Below are positions 37,157-45,113 of a stretch of DNA of 53,542 nucleotides, one piece after another. Source of the DNA: Candidatus Heimdallarchaeota archaeon. Its GTDB lineage: Archaea; Asgardarchaeota; Heimdallarchaeia; Heimdallarchaeales; Heimdallarchaeaceae. Both the position numbers and the translations under genes were made by a program. A model generated the notes under the pieces. It worked only from the letters and a program-made list of their open reading frames with translations. It did not search any database and was not told where the DNA came from. Location of the stretch: assembly GCA_021399395.1 (NCBI GenBank), contig JAAFKJ010000079.1:1-53542 (forward strand). Direction: 5' to 3'. The stretch's first letter is position 1, and every line of letters begins with the position of its first letter.

Positions 37157-38569
37157 TCAAGCTATAATTGTACCATAAAGTTTGGCTTTTAGTGAATCAT
37201 TGACCAACACATCAGTAAGGGTTAAGTGAAGAACGTTATATTCATTCAGTAATTTACTGGCACTTTCTTCCATTACATCCGCCACAACTATACAAAGAAA
37301 TTTGTTTCTTAAGCCTGCAATTGAGCTCAAGTTTTCAACAATTTCGTAAGCATCACGTTGATTCAATATATCTTTGAAAAATCTGACAAATACATAATCT
37401 GAGCCTTTTCTTAGTACTAAGTCAAAGTTCTCTTCAAAAATCATAGTTTCTTTGAACTCAAATTCTTTGAAGATCTTGTTTATTCTTACTTTCAGGTATT
37501 CAGTATCAAAAACTGCATTCATCGTTCTTGGGGCAGGTACAGTAAGTTCTTCAATATTACTAGGGGAAAACTCCTTTATCGTATCGTTGACTACACCAAT
37601 TGCAGGTTTTTTATGTATAATTTCTGCCTCTACCTTTTTTCTTACACTAGGATATGGTTTCATTCTTTGAAACATATCTTGAGTTATCGCTGTTTCCATT
37701 TTTCTTGGCTTGGGTGTTACTTCAGGTTGAATAGAAACAGCCTTCACCTTTTCAGTAGCAGGAAATGGAACGACTATGCGTCTGCCTTGCATTGTTGTGC
37801 TTAGCAATTTAGGTACGTCAACTACATCATTGAGTACTCCATAATGCTTTATCCAAGGGACAAATAATCTAAAATTTGTTTTGTACCTAGTTATTTCCCT
37901 CTTTGTAAGAAATTGAAGTTGACAATTCAATTTTTCTGTACTAACAGAAATATACCTCTGAAATTCCTTTTCTTTTTTCTGAATCAACTCTTTCTCATTA
38001 CTTCTTGTCATAAACATTATTCCCCAAGTATTAGCACGTTGACTAGCATCGTCCCTTGTAGCAAATTGTGTCAGTATAATTGAGAAAATATCAGCTTGTA
38101 CAAGATCCTTAGCGAAATTACCAAAATTTCTACTAATCGATTGAAGGTTAGTACCTACGCCAGATAACAAACAAGTTAAGAAATACTGCTTAGTTGTATT
38201 ATTGTTGTAATTAAGAACAGTAAATTTACCATCTTGTTCTACTTTTCTTATCGCAGGAATAAAAAAATCTTCTGTATTTGCCACCTCTTCTAGAGAGTAT
38301 GATCCTTGCAGATGTTTCAACAGATTATCTCTTGTTGACTCATTTCTATATAGATTGTTCAGACTATAGATGACTAGATGGGTTTTTTCTTTAGAGATTT
38401 TTATTGAAAATGTGACACCTCTTGAATAAAGCTCATTTATTAAGTGTGAAGAATTTTTCTCAAAAACCTTAGTAGTTACCTCGTAGACTCTAATATTTAG
38501 ATTTGTTTCTTGATTAATATCTGAACTTTTTGGAAAATCGTCTATTATAGTTGTTGCACTCATATTCAT
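37157..38569 (-). CDS. Uncharacterised protein, possible degenerate nuclease-like C terminus
   Basis: 470 residues, not recognised. Residues ~1-245 form a mixed alpha/beta domain. The segment ~255-345 is proline- and lysine-rich and looks like a linker. The last ~120 residues (FKETMIFEENFDLVLRKGSD then YVFVRFFKDI) have the E...D...strand spacing of PD-(D/E)xK nucleases, but the E-x-K position reads V-R-F, so it would be inactive or a different fold. No TM or signal sequence. Monocistronic. Confidence 0.6.
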   Translation of the reverse strand: MNMSATTIIDDFPKSSDINQETNLNIRVYEVTTKVFEKNSSHLINELYSRGVTFSIKISKEKTHLVIYSLNNLYRNESTRDNLLKHLQGSYSLEEVANTEDFFIPAIRKVEQDGKFTVLNYNNNTTKQYFLTCLLSGVGTNLQSISRNFGNFAKDLVQADIFSIILTQFATRDDASQRANTWGIMFMTRSNEKELIQKKEKEFQRYISVSTEKLNCQLQFLTKREITRYKTNFRLFVPWIKHYGVLNDVVDVPKLLSTTMQGRRIVVPFPATEKVKAVSIQPEVTPKPRKMETAITQDMFQRMKPYPSVRKKVEAEIIHKKPAIGVVNDTIKEFSPSNIEELTVPAPRTMNAVFDTEYLKVRINKIFKEFEFKETMIFEENFDLVLRKGSDYVFVRFFKDILNQRDAYEIVENLSSIAGLRNKFLCIVVADVMEESASKLLNEYNVLHLTLTDVLVNDSLKAKLYGTIIA

Positions 38570-38666
38570 CTACTCATCCATTGAATAACTTCTTCTGTAT
38601 TTTATACTGAAGTAATTATTTAAACACAAGAATTCCTTCTTCATTCGGCACAAAATCGCTCTGTCT

Positions 38667-40085
38667 TCATTGAGTCTCATAAAAAATAGAAATAGAAGAT
38701 ATGAGATCACCTAAACCCACTATTACTTTTGGGTTCTTTACTACTATTGTGGGCACACCTATCAAAGAAAAGGAAGAAGAATGAACAATCCCATTTTGTA
38801 GCAGATTATTTTTTATGGAATAAGTTGTTTCTAGATGTTCTTGGAGTTGTTTTATGTCCTCAAGTCCTTCTTTTGAAATATCTATAGAAGCACTCTGGAT
38901 TTCATCTAAAGAAGTAATTTCTTTGCCTTCTGCCTTTATCGCGGCAAGTAATGAAGACATAAGGAGCCCTTGTTTCCGTATAATTGCTTTCCTTTGTTCA
39001 ATAGGCTTAGAAAGGATCAGATAGTAACCAAGATAATGAAAATGAATTCTGAGATTCGGATATCTGTTCAAAATCTCGTTCAATGCTTTAAACACTAATA
39101 CAGAACCCATAGATTCTCTTAAATTATCAGTAAGCTTGGAACTTATTACTTCAATGAAAGACATCAATTCTTGCTCATTTAAACCAATAGAATCAACTAA
39201 TGGAAACAATGTTTCGATGATTGTTTTTCTTAATTCAATATCCTTTGTAGAAGCAATTTCCATATGTAAACAGAGGTTAGGGGTTGTAAGTTTCCATTTC
39301 TTAAGCATTGTTTCAACAGGTTTTATTACATCATAGAAAGAAAGAGATGGATTCATTTTTCGATCAATTAGATGAAACCCAGAGATTATTGCGAGGGAAT
39401 ATTCTGAAAGAAACTCACCACAATAATCTAAGAAACCTACATTGAACTTCAATTTTGTGTTTATCTCATCATGGGAAAGAATGAATCTATTTGCCCTATT
39501 ACAATCAATCTTTTGATTACCGATCACATAAGTTCCTGTTGAAAATTCGAATATATAATGCACAAGTGGCTTTTCTATTGGGTCATCTTTCCTTGAAATT
39601 TTATTAATAGAATAACCGGTATCACTGTTTGAGAGGGTTAGAATATTAGAATTTAGTAAACTAATCAGATTATTATCTAATACGGGTAAACTCAGTAATA
39701 CTTGCTTTAAACCCAGTGTGCTATACAAATTTGCAATTATTCCTGCTTGACCACCAATTTTAGTTTCTTTAATCTCGAAAGTTTTTTCAATCCAGTTTGA
39801 CAACTCCTGAGAGTTTGTTAATACTTCGTCTGCTTTTCCATGTTTAATTGAATGAAATAAACATAAGAAGAAATCAACGACACTTTCAATATAGGAAGGG
39901 GGATTTTTGGTTAAATCAGTTTGATCAAATGCTTCTGAAGAGATTATTTTTGAAATTATCATTGGATTTATTTCAATAATTTTGTCGATATTGACGTTGA
40001 AACCTATCAAAACACCTTTTCTTTTATCAACTGCATGAGGTTTCAAATTTACCATCATTGAATAAGTATCAATCCAATTTTCCAT
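38667..40085 (-). CDS. ADP-dependent sugar kinase (ADP-PFK/glucokinase family)
   Basis: 472 residues, usual for the family. IGFNVNIDKI at the N terminus binds sugar. KIGGQAGIIANLYS is the GGxAG motif, ISGFHLID and LHMEIAS are conserved strands, DSIGLNEQEL matches the NE motif, and VVGLGDLISS carries the catalytic Asp of GxGD. It phosphorylates glucose or fructose-6-phosphate with ADP in the modified archaeal glycolysis; which sugar is unclear. Divergent from trpS. Confidence 0.9.
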   Translation of the reverse strand: MENWIDTYSMMVNLKPHAVDKRKGVLIGFNVNIDKIIEINPMIISKIISSEAFDQTDLTKNPPSYIESVVDFFLCLFHSIKHGKADEVLTNSQELSNWIEKTFEIKETKIGGQAGIIANLYSTLGLKQVLLSLPVLDNNLISLLNSNILTLSNSDTGYSINKISRKDDPIEKPLVHYIFEFSTGTYVIGNQKIDCNRANRFILSHDEINTKLKFNVGFLDYCGEFLSEYSLAIISGFHLIDRKMNPSLSFYDVIKPVETMLKKWKLTTPNLCLHMEIASTKDIELRKTIIETLFPLVDSIGLNEQELMSFIEVISSKLTDNLRESMGSVLVFKALNEILNRYPNLRIHFHYLGYYLILSKPIEQRKAIIRKQGLLMSSLLAAIKAEGKEITSLDEIQSASIDISKEGLEDIKQLQEHLETTYSIKNNLLQNGIVHSSSFSLIGVPTIVVKNPKVIVGLGDLISSISIFYETQ

Positions 40086-40261
40086 TGATTTACTTGGGCG
40101 ATATTCTTATAAAGAGTTTTTTCTTAAAAACATTTGAGAGTGGTAACTTGGACTGGAAATAGCCTTTCTTGGATTGTTTTCCCTAATCAGTAAGTTAGAG
40201 GAGATTCCAGTACAAGATAATCAAGCTTTTAATTGTAGTTTCTTTTCTATGAGGTGTAAAA

Positions 40262-41377
40262 ATGAATCAAAGTACGGAATCCCACGATATTGAAAAACGA
40301 GAAGACTATGAACAAATTCTCAAAGAATTTGGTATTTCAAAAATAGATAAAATTCTCCCTAGAATTGGAACAGAACATCTATTCTTCAGAAGGCGTGTTG
40401 TTTTTGCCCATAGAGATTTTGACAAAATCTTAGACAGGGTTGAAAAGAATAAATCTTTTGCCATAATTAGTGGTCGAGGACCTTCTAATGATTTACACTT
40501 TGGTCATCTAATATTATTTGATTTAATTCGATATCTGCAAGACAAATATAGTTGCCAGTATTTCCTACCTTTTTCTGATGATGAGAAGTATGTATTTCGA
40601 AAGGTTGATACCTTGGAAGGGACTTATAAGTTAGCTATTCAAAATGCAATTGACATCTTTGCTATTGGCTTCAAACCAGAGAATGTACATGCATATGTTT
40701 CAAGCATAACTCCTAGAATACATTATTTAGCTCTTACTTTTTCAATAAATCAAACCTATAATGCAGTCAAAGCTGCTCTTGGTCTTACAGGAGAGGAAAA
40801 TGTTGGTACTAGTTACTATACCTTTATCCAAGCAGCACATATTCTACAACCCACAGTTGATCATGATTTACCAGTGGTTGTACCCATTGGATTAGATCAA
40901 GATGTATATATGAGATTAACTAGAGATATATCGAGAAGAAGAAAAATAACATTGCCTGGTTCTCTATATATCAAGTATCTAAAAGGCTTAACTGGAGGAC
41001 CTATGTCTTCCTCAATTGAAGAAACATGTGTATTTCTAAGGGATGAACCTGAAGTCATTAAGAAGAAAATTATGAATGCACTTACTGGCGGTAGAGCCAC
41101 TATCAAAGAACAAAGAGAGCTTGGAGCGAATCCCGTTATTTGTACTGTGTTTGATTGGTTCAGAAAATATTTCGTAGAAGATGATGAAGAACTACAAAAG
41201 ATAGAAACTGGATGTAAATCTGGAGATTTAATCTGTGGTCTTGATTGTAAACCAAAACTTATCGAAAAGATACTGAATTATCAAGAAGGTTACAATAGAA
41301 GGAAAAAGGACGTTATCAAGAATATTGACAAATACTTTGATCATGAAGTTGATTTATCAGTACTTGGAAGTGATTAA
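40262..41377 (+). CDS. trpS: Tryptophanyl-tRNA synthetase
   Basis: 371 residues, archaeal/eukaryotic type. ISGRGPSNDLHFGHLI is the HIGH-type motif, FLPFSDDEKYVFR and IGLDQDVYMRLTRDI match the TrpRS core, and LTGGPMSSSIEET stands where KMSSS is expected, so the signature lysine is replaced by proline. The rest of the protein, including the CKSGDLICGLDCK C-terminal segment, is intact. It charges tRNA-Trp. GAGGTG precedes the ATG. NOG1 starts 2 bases after its stop, so the two form an operon. Confidence 0.9.
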   Translation: MNQSTESHDIEKREDYEQILKEFGISKIDKILPRIGTEHLFFRRRVVFAHRDFDKILDRVEKNKSFAIISGRGPSNDLHFGHLILFDLIRYLQDKYSCQYFLPFSDDEKYVFRKVDTLEGTYKLAIQNAIDIFAIGFKPENVHAYVSSITPRIHYLALTFSINQTYNAVKAALGLTGEENVGTSYYTFIQAAHILQPTVDHDLPVVVPIGLDQDVYMRLTRDISRRRKITLPGSLYIKYLKGLTGGPMSSSIEETCVFLRDEPEVIKKKIMNALTGGRATIKEQRELGANPVICTVFDWFRKYFVEDDEELQKIETGCKSGDLICGLDCKPKLIEKILNYQEGYNRRKKDVIKNIDKYFDHEVDLSVLGSD

Positions 41378-41379
41378 TT

Positions 41380-42492
41380 GTGACAAAAAATCAACATAAA
41401 GGAAACCCATTTAGAATTGTCAAGTATGTTCCTTCAGTTGATGAAATAATTTCAGTTGCATTTAAGCAAGCAAAGTCTGTGAGAATGAAAACCTCTAAAC
41501 GCAAATCAAGAGAAGAGAAAATTGCCTCACTCGAAAGAGACCGAATCTCAAAACTTTCAGACGTGATAACCGACAAATTACACGGCATAAGTAAACAATT
41601 TCCTTGGATAGAAGATATACATCCTTTCTATATTGAGCTTTGTGATTTACTGGGAAGTATAGATCAAATCAGGAGAATTCTGGGGAGAGTAGAAGGTATA
41701 GCTAATCAAACTAAAGAAATTGAGAGAGAACAGTTGTCTAAACTAAGATTAACTGACCATCCTTTAGAAATGTCTAAAATCAGAAAAGAAAACAGTGGCA
41801 GAATTGCCTCTTTGGTCAAAAAATCTAGAGGAGATGTTAACTATCTCATAAGAATCATAAAAAAACTGAAAACTATCCCAGATTTTAACGTCACATATCC
41901 TACAATTGTTATTGCAGGAGCACCCAATGTGGGAAAGTCATCTCTTGTAAGAGAAATTTCTTCAGGAAAACCAGAAGTTGGTGAGTATCCATTTACAACA
42001 AAAGAAATTGTTTTTGGTCATAGAGATTTGACTCTTACCAATGTTCAAATTGTAGATACACCAGGTCTATTAGATAGACCATTCAAAGAACGAAATATAA
42101 TAGAAAGACAAAGCATTGCATCAATGAAACATGTTTCAGACATCATTGTATATATCTTTGACATTTCTAAGGATGCAGCAATTACACCCGATGAACAATT
42201 AAGTCTTCTTGAAGATATTGAAAAGGAATTCCCTAATGTCCCAATAATAAGGATTTTGAATAAAACCGACCTATTGTTAGAAGATGAAATTAGTAAAAGT
42301 AGAACAATATTCGAAACTGAATTTCATATATCCACTAAAGATGTAAGCAGTTTGAATTCTTTAATATCTGTTTTAGAAGAGAAAATAATAAACATCGTTA
42401 AAACTGCTGAAAAATTCAAAGAATCACAGAAAATAAAAATATCTGAAGAATTTCTTCCCCCTAACGAGGAAGAAATTAATTATGAATTTTAA
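41380..42492 (+). CDS. NOG1-family GTPase
   Basis: 370 residues. An N-terminal helical region of ~160 residues (including HPFYIELCDLLGSIDQIRRILGRV) is followed by the GTPase domain: AGAPNVGKSSLV (G1), YPFTTKE (G2), VDTPGLLDRP (G3) and NKTDLL (G4). This is the NOG1/Obg-related layout; NOG1 acts in large-subunit assembly. It is shorter than the eukaryotic protein, as is usual in archaea. Start is GTG, 2 bases after trpS. Confidence 0.93.
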   Translation: MTKNQHKGNPFRIVKYVPSVDEIISVAFKQAKSVRMKTSKRKSREEKIASLERDRISKLSDVITDKLHGISKQFPWIEDIHPFYIELCDLLGSIDQIRRILGRVEGIANQTKEIEREQLSKLRLTDHPLEMSKIRKENSGRIASLVKKSRGDVNYLIRIIKKLKTIPDFNVTYPTIVIAGAPNVGKSSLVREISSGKPEVGEYPFTTKEIVFGHRDLTLTNVQIVDTPGLLDRPFKERNIIERQSIASMKHVSDIIVYIFDISKDAAITPDEQLSLLEDIEKEFPNVPIIRILNKTDLLLEDEISKSRTIFETEFHISTKDVSSLNSLISVLEEKIINIVKTAEKFKESQKIKISEEFLPPNEEEINYEF

Positions 42493-42501
42493 TCTATGTT
42501 G

Positions 42502-43245
42502 TTAAACAAACATTCCCTCATCTGAATCCTTCTCAGAATCTTTTCTGGATCTGCTTGCTTGCAGAAGAGATTCAATTTCCTTTTCTATCTTTTGTGCCTC
42601 ATCAAGCAACTCTTGAACATTGACATCAATATCTAGAATTTTGTTGATTTCTTTTACTGCAATACTTGCTGCAACAGGGTCTGGTCTTGATCTTTCTGCA
42701 TATGGTAAAAGCGCTATTGCCTCAAAATCATTCAATTCATAGAACATTAACATATAGGCTAAAGGACCTGTAACATATAATCCTTCATCAAGAAAGGGTA
42801 TTTCTACATCAGTTCTATTTTCTCTAAAGGCTTGTGTATATATTGCCTTAATCTCCGCTTCATCTTGCAAACGTCTGTCCAATCCACCGATTAGGACGGC
42901 TTGCTTGAATTTTTGGTCTATTGACCATTGAACAACAGACTTTGTAAATATTAGATGTTCAGATTTAATAGGTTCGAAAATCGGTAAAATAACCACCATA
43001 TCATCTCTTCTATAAATTTCAAATGGAAATGTTATTTTGTTGTTCTTTATTGTTATAAATTGTGGAATGTTGCTTGTAATAATGTAACCTATTCTTTCTG
43101 CACCCAATTTGTCTACAAGATGACTCATTGAGATAAAACCACATTCACCAATTCCATGCCAACCATTAAGTAATGTACAACCTTCAAAGTTTTGGGGCTC
43201 CTTAAAAACAAACTCTAGGTCCCCATAAAGATTCTTGTCTTTCAT
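42502..43245 (-). CDS. PAC2 family protein (proteasome assembly chaperone-like)
   Basis: 247 residues. The N-terminal half NGWHGIGECGFISMSHLVDKLGA and the middle VLIGGLDRR, VTGPLAYMLMFYEL and ALLPYAERSRPDPVAA match the archaeal PAC2/DUF75 family (PbaA/PbaB type). The last ~45 residues are a charged helix, and the C terminus ends in DEGMFV. The last three residues resemble the HbYX proteasome-docking motif with Phe in place of Tyr. Convergent with nog1. Confidence 0.85.
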   Translation of the reverse strand: MKDKNLYGDLEFVFKEPQNFEGCTLLNGWHGIGECGFISMSHLVDKLGAERIGYIITSNIPQFITIKNNKITFPFEIYRRDDMVVILPIFEPIKSEHLIFTKSVVQWSIDQKFKQAVLIGGLDRRLQDEAEIKAIYTQAFRENRTDVEIPFLDEGLYVTGPLAYMLMFYELNDFEAIALLPYAERSRPDPVAASIAVKEINKILDIDVNVQELLDEAQKIEKEIESLLQASRSRKDSEKDSDEGMFV

Positions 43246-43323
43246 AATTATCTCCTTGATGTAAAATTCCTAACTTGCTTTATAATGACTGACTTACCAT
43301 CTTCATATTAAACTTATGTATAA

Positions 43324-43345
43324 TCTGTTTAAAGTCTGTTTAAAG
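43324..43345 (+). repeat. Tandem duplicate of 11 bp before TnpB
   Basis: TCTGTTTAAAG occurs twice back to back. It contains a TATA-like TTTAAA and lies ~60-80 bases before the TnpB start. It may be part of the transposon left end or a promoter element. Confidence 0.6.
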
Positions 43346-43402
43346 GAATAGTGAAAAGAGATATTACGGGGGCTTTTATAGGAAAACCAGAGAAAATTAC
43401 TG

Positions 43403-44677
43403 ATGATAACATCGTTGAGAATAGAGTGCATAGAATTAACCTATACTCCAGCTTTAAGCAAGCTTTGTCATCACGTTAAGAATCTCTACAACCGAGCGAA
43501 TTTTCTGATAAAATCTTCACTCAACAAACAGAACAAGGTGTTAAGTTATTATGAACTGAATAGCTTACTGAGATCTGAAGAATGTTACAGAGTACTACCT
43601 GCTCATACTGCCCAACATACTCTCAAACTCCTATGCAGAAATTGGAAGGCATTTTTTCAAGCTCAAGAGGAGTTTAAGAAGTACCCAGACAAATTCTATT
43701 CTAACCCAAAACCTCCTAAATACAAACCTAAGAAGGGAGAAGGAGTGGCGATTATATCAAACCAGCAAGCAAAGATAAGAAATGGGTGGGTAGTCCTTCC
43801 CAAGAAAGTAGGGTTCTACTACAAAAAACGACTAACTAAGCGTATTGTTTTGAAAGAAGCAAGAATCGTTCCTAGAAACGTAGGTTACACCTTAGAACTT
43901 GTTTATGCGAAAATCCTTCCAAAACGGAGGAAGAAGAACACTAGAAAGGGAGCTATTGATTTAGGATCTGTCAACCTCATGACCTTCGTAGATAACCTCG
44001 GGAATCAGCCGATTGTTGTCAAGGACCACGGCAAAGGTATCAAAAGTATTATCCAGTATTATATGAAAAAACAAACTCAGTTAAGAGCAAGGTATGTCCA
44101 ACAGCAAAAAAAGAATTTGAAGCAACAACAGAAATTGGTTTATGGGAAGGGCTACTATAAACTTAGTGAGCGGTACCGTAAGAAACTCAAGAACGCTATT
44201 CATCATCTTACCAAATATTTAGTAGACTTGTTCGTCGAACGAGACTTACATGAAGTAGTTATAGGTTACAACCCCAAGTGGAAACAACACGTAAGATTGG
44301 GGAAGAAGAACACACAGATGTTTGTTACTATTCCCTTTCTTAAAATTATCAATCAATTGAAGTATAAAGCTGAAGAACAAGGGATTGATGTAGAGACTAT
44401 ACCTGAGAACTATACATCTAAGAGTAGTTTTCTTGATAATGAAATGTCACAAAAACGAGACAAATATATTGGTAAACGCTCCTCTCGAGGATTGTTCACT
44501 TCTGCTCAAGGACACAAGATCAATGCAGATGTGAATGCAGCATATAATATCTTAATCAAAAGCGATCCGAAAGCCATACCTAAGCGTACGGTGAACGGGG
44601 TAGGAGGGTACGTGATGTACCCACGTAGGGTGTGTGTGGACCCACCAAGAATGATATGCACATCGACTATGAAATAG
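43403..44677 (+). CDS. tnpB: TnpB, IS605/IS1341-type RNA-guided nuclease lacking the zinc finger
   Basis: 424 residues. RuvC-like catalytic positions are seen in AIDLGSVNLMTF (Asp, ~182), ETIPENYTSKSS (Glu, ~331) and NADVNAAYNIL (Asp, ~376). The CxxC zinc-finger pairs that usually sit between the last two are replaced by SSFLDNE and LFTSAQG, as in the zinc-less lineage of TnpB. No TnpA (Y1 transposase) is nearby, so it is a TnpB-only element. The N terminus MITSLRIECIEL is somewhat short, so an upstream start or N-terminal loss is possible. It lies among unrelated genes, marking recent insertion. Confidence 0.92.
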   Translation: MITSLRIECIELTYTPALSKLCHHVKNLYNRANFLIKSSLNKQNKVLSYYELNSLLRSEECYRVLPAHTAQHTLKLLCRNWKAFFQAQEEFKKYPDKFYSNPKPPKYKPKKGEGVAIISNQQAKIRNGWVVLPKKVGFYYKKRLTKRIVLKEARIVPRNVGYTLELVYAKILPKRRKKNTRKGAIDLGSVNLMTFVDNLGNQPIVVKDHGKGIKSIIQYYMKKQTQLRARYVQQQKKNLKQQQKLVYGKGYYKLSERYRKKLKNAIHHLTKYLVDLFVERDLHEVVIGYNPKWKQHVRLGKKNTQMFVTIPFLKIINQLKYKAEEQGIDVETIPENYTSKSSFLDNEMSQKRDKYIGKRSSRGLFTSAQGHKINADVNAAYNILIKSDPKAIPKRTVNGVGGYVMYPRRVCVDPPRMICTSTMK

Positions 44678-44700
44678 GCTCAACTATGTTCGGCTAAGAT
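44580..44700 (+). ncRNA. Candidate TnpB guide (omega) RNA region overlapping the tnpB 3' end
   Basis: The tnpB 3' end and the next bases are GC-rich against the AT-rich surroundings and foldable. GGGTAC-GTGAT-GTACCC (44606-44622) competes with TACGTG/CACGTA (44609-44627), and GGGT/ACCC (44628-44643) follows. TnpB omega RNAs typically start inside the 3' end of tnpB and run to the element end. The exact 3' boundary and guide cannot be read from one copy. Confidence 0.4.
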
Positions 44701-45113
44701 GCCAGTATGACAAAAACACATCATAATGACTAATTTTTGTACACTTTGAATCAAATATACGTCCTATTATTTGGAAAAATAAGACGAAATTTTTCCTCCA
44801 GCTTGGTTTCCAAACTAAATCTACTCTTTTTCTTTTTTCTTTCTTGTCACATTCTTTCTTGAGGTGTTTTAATAGTTTCCTTGCACTATTAAGGTAACCC
44901 TTTCCTACGAGTGATTTATAATGTATAACAAAATATACGACCCTGATGAAGGTGACGATGGTATCCTCCCCCCAGCTTGGCTCCCTTAGTAAAAGAGAGC
45001 TATCTTCTTCTTTATTTTTCTTCCAATTCTAAACTAGATATTTCCCTAGTTTATATATGAAAGTAAGCATTATAGTTTGAATAAATCTCTAAGATTTATC
45101 AAGGCTGAGTTAT
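44678..45113. other. 436-base gap with a duplicated short PPAW-coding segment and a hairpin
   Basis: No ordinary gene. Two related stretches start at ATATACG and end in CAGCTTGG (44755-44806 and 44933-44980). In one frame both read an acidic pair then PPAW (DEIFPPAWFPN with a stop just before it; DGILPPAWLP in the second). The second is part of a complete ORF 44921-44989 (MYNKIYDPDEGDDGILPPAWLP). Between them lies the hairpin TTAATAGT-TTCCTTGC-ACTATTAA (44869-44892). The right part contains the TATA box TTTATATAT of the next gene at about 45050-45058. Confidence 0.55.

Noticed and set aside
43350-43484. GTG-started ORF (about 44 codons) overlapping the tnpB 5' end in another frame
   Set aside because: It has an AAAGGAA before it, but the product matches nothing and the tnpB frame continues with conserved features; it could mark a lost tnpB N terminus but I cannot support that.
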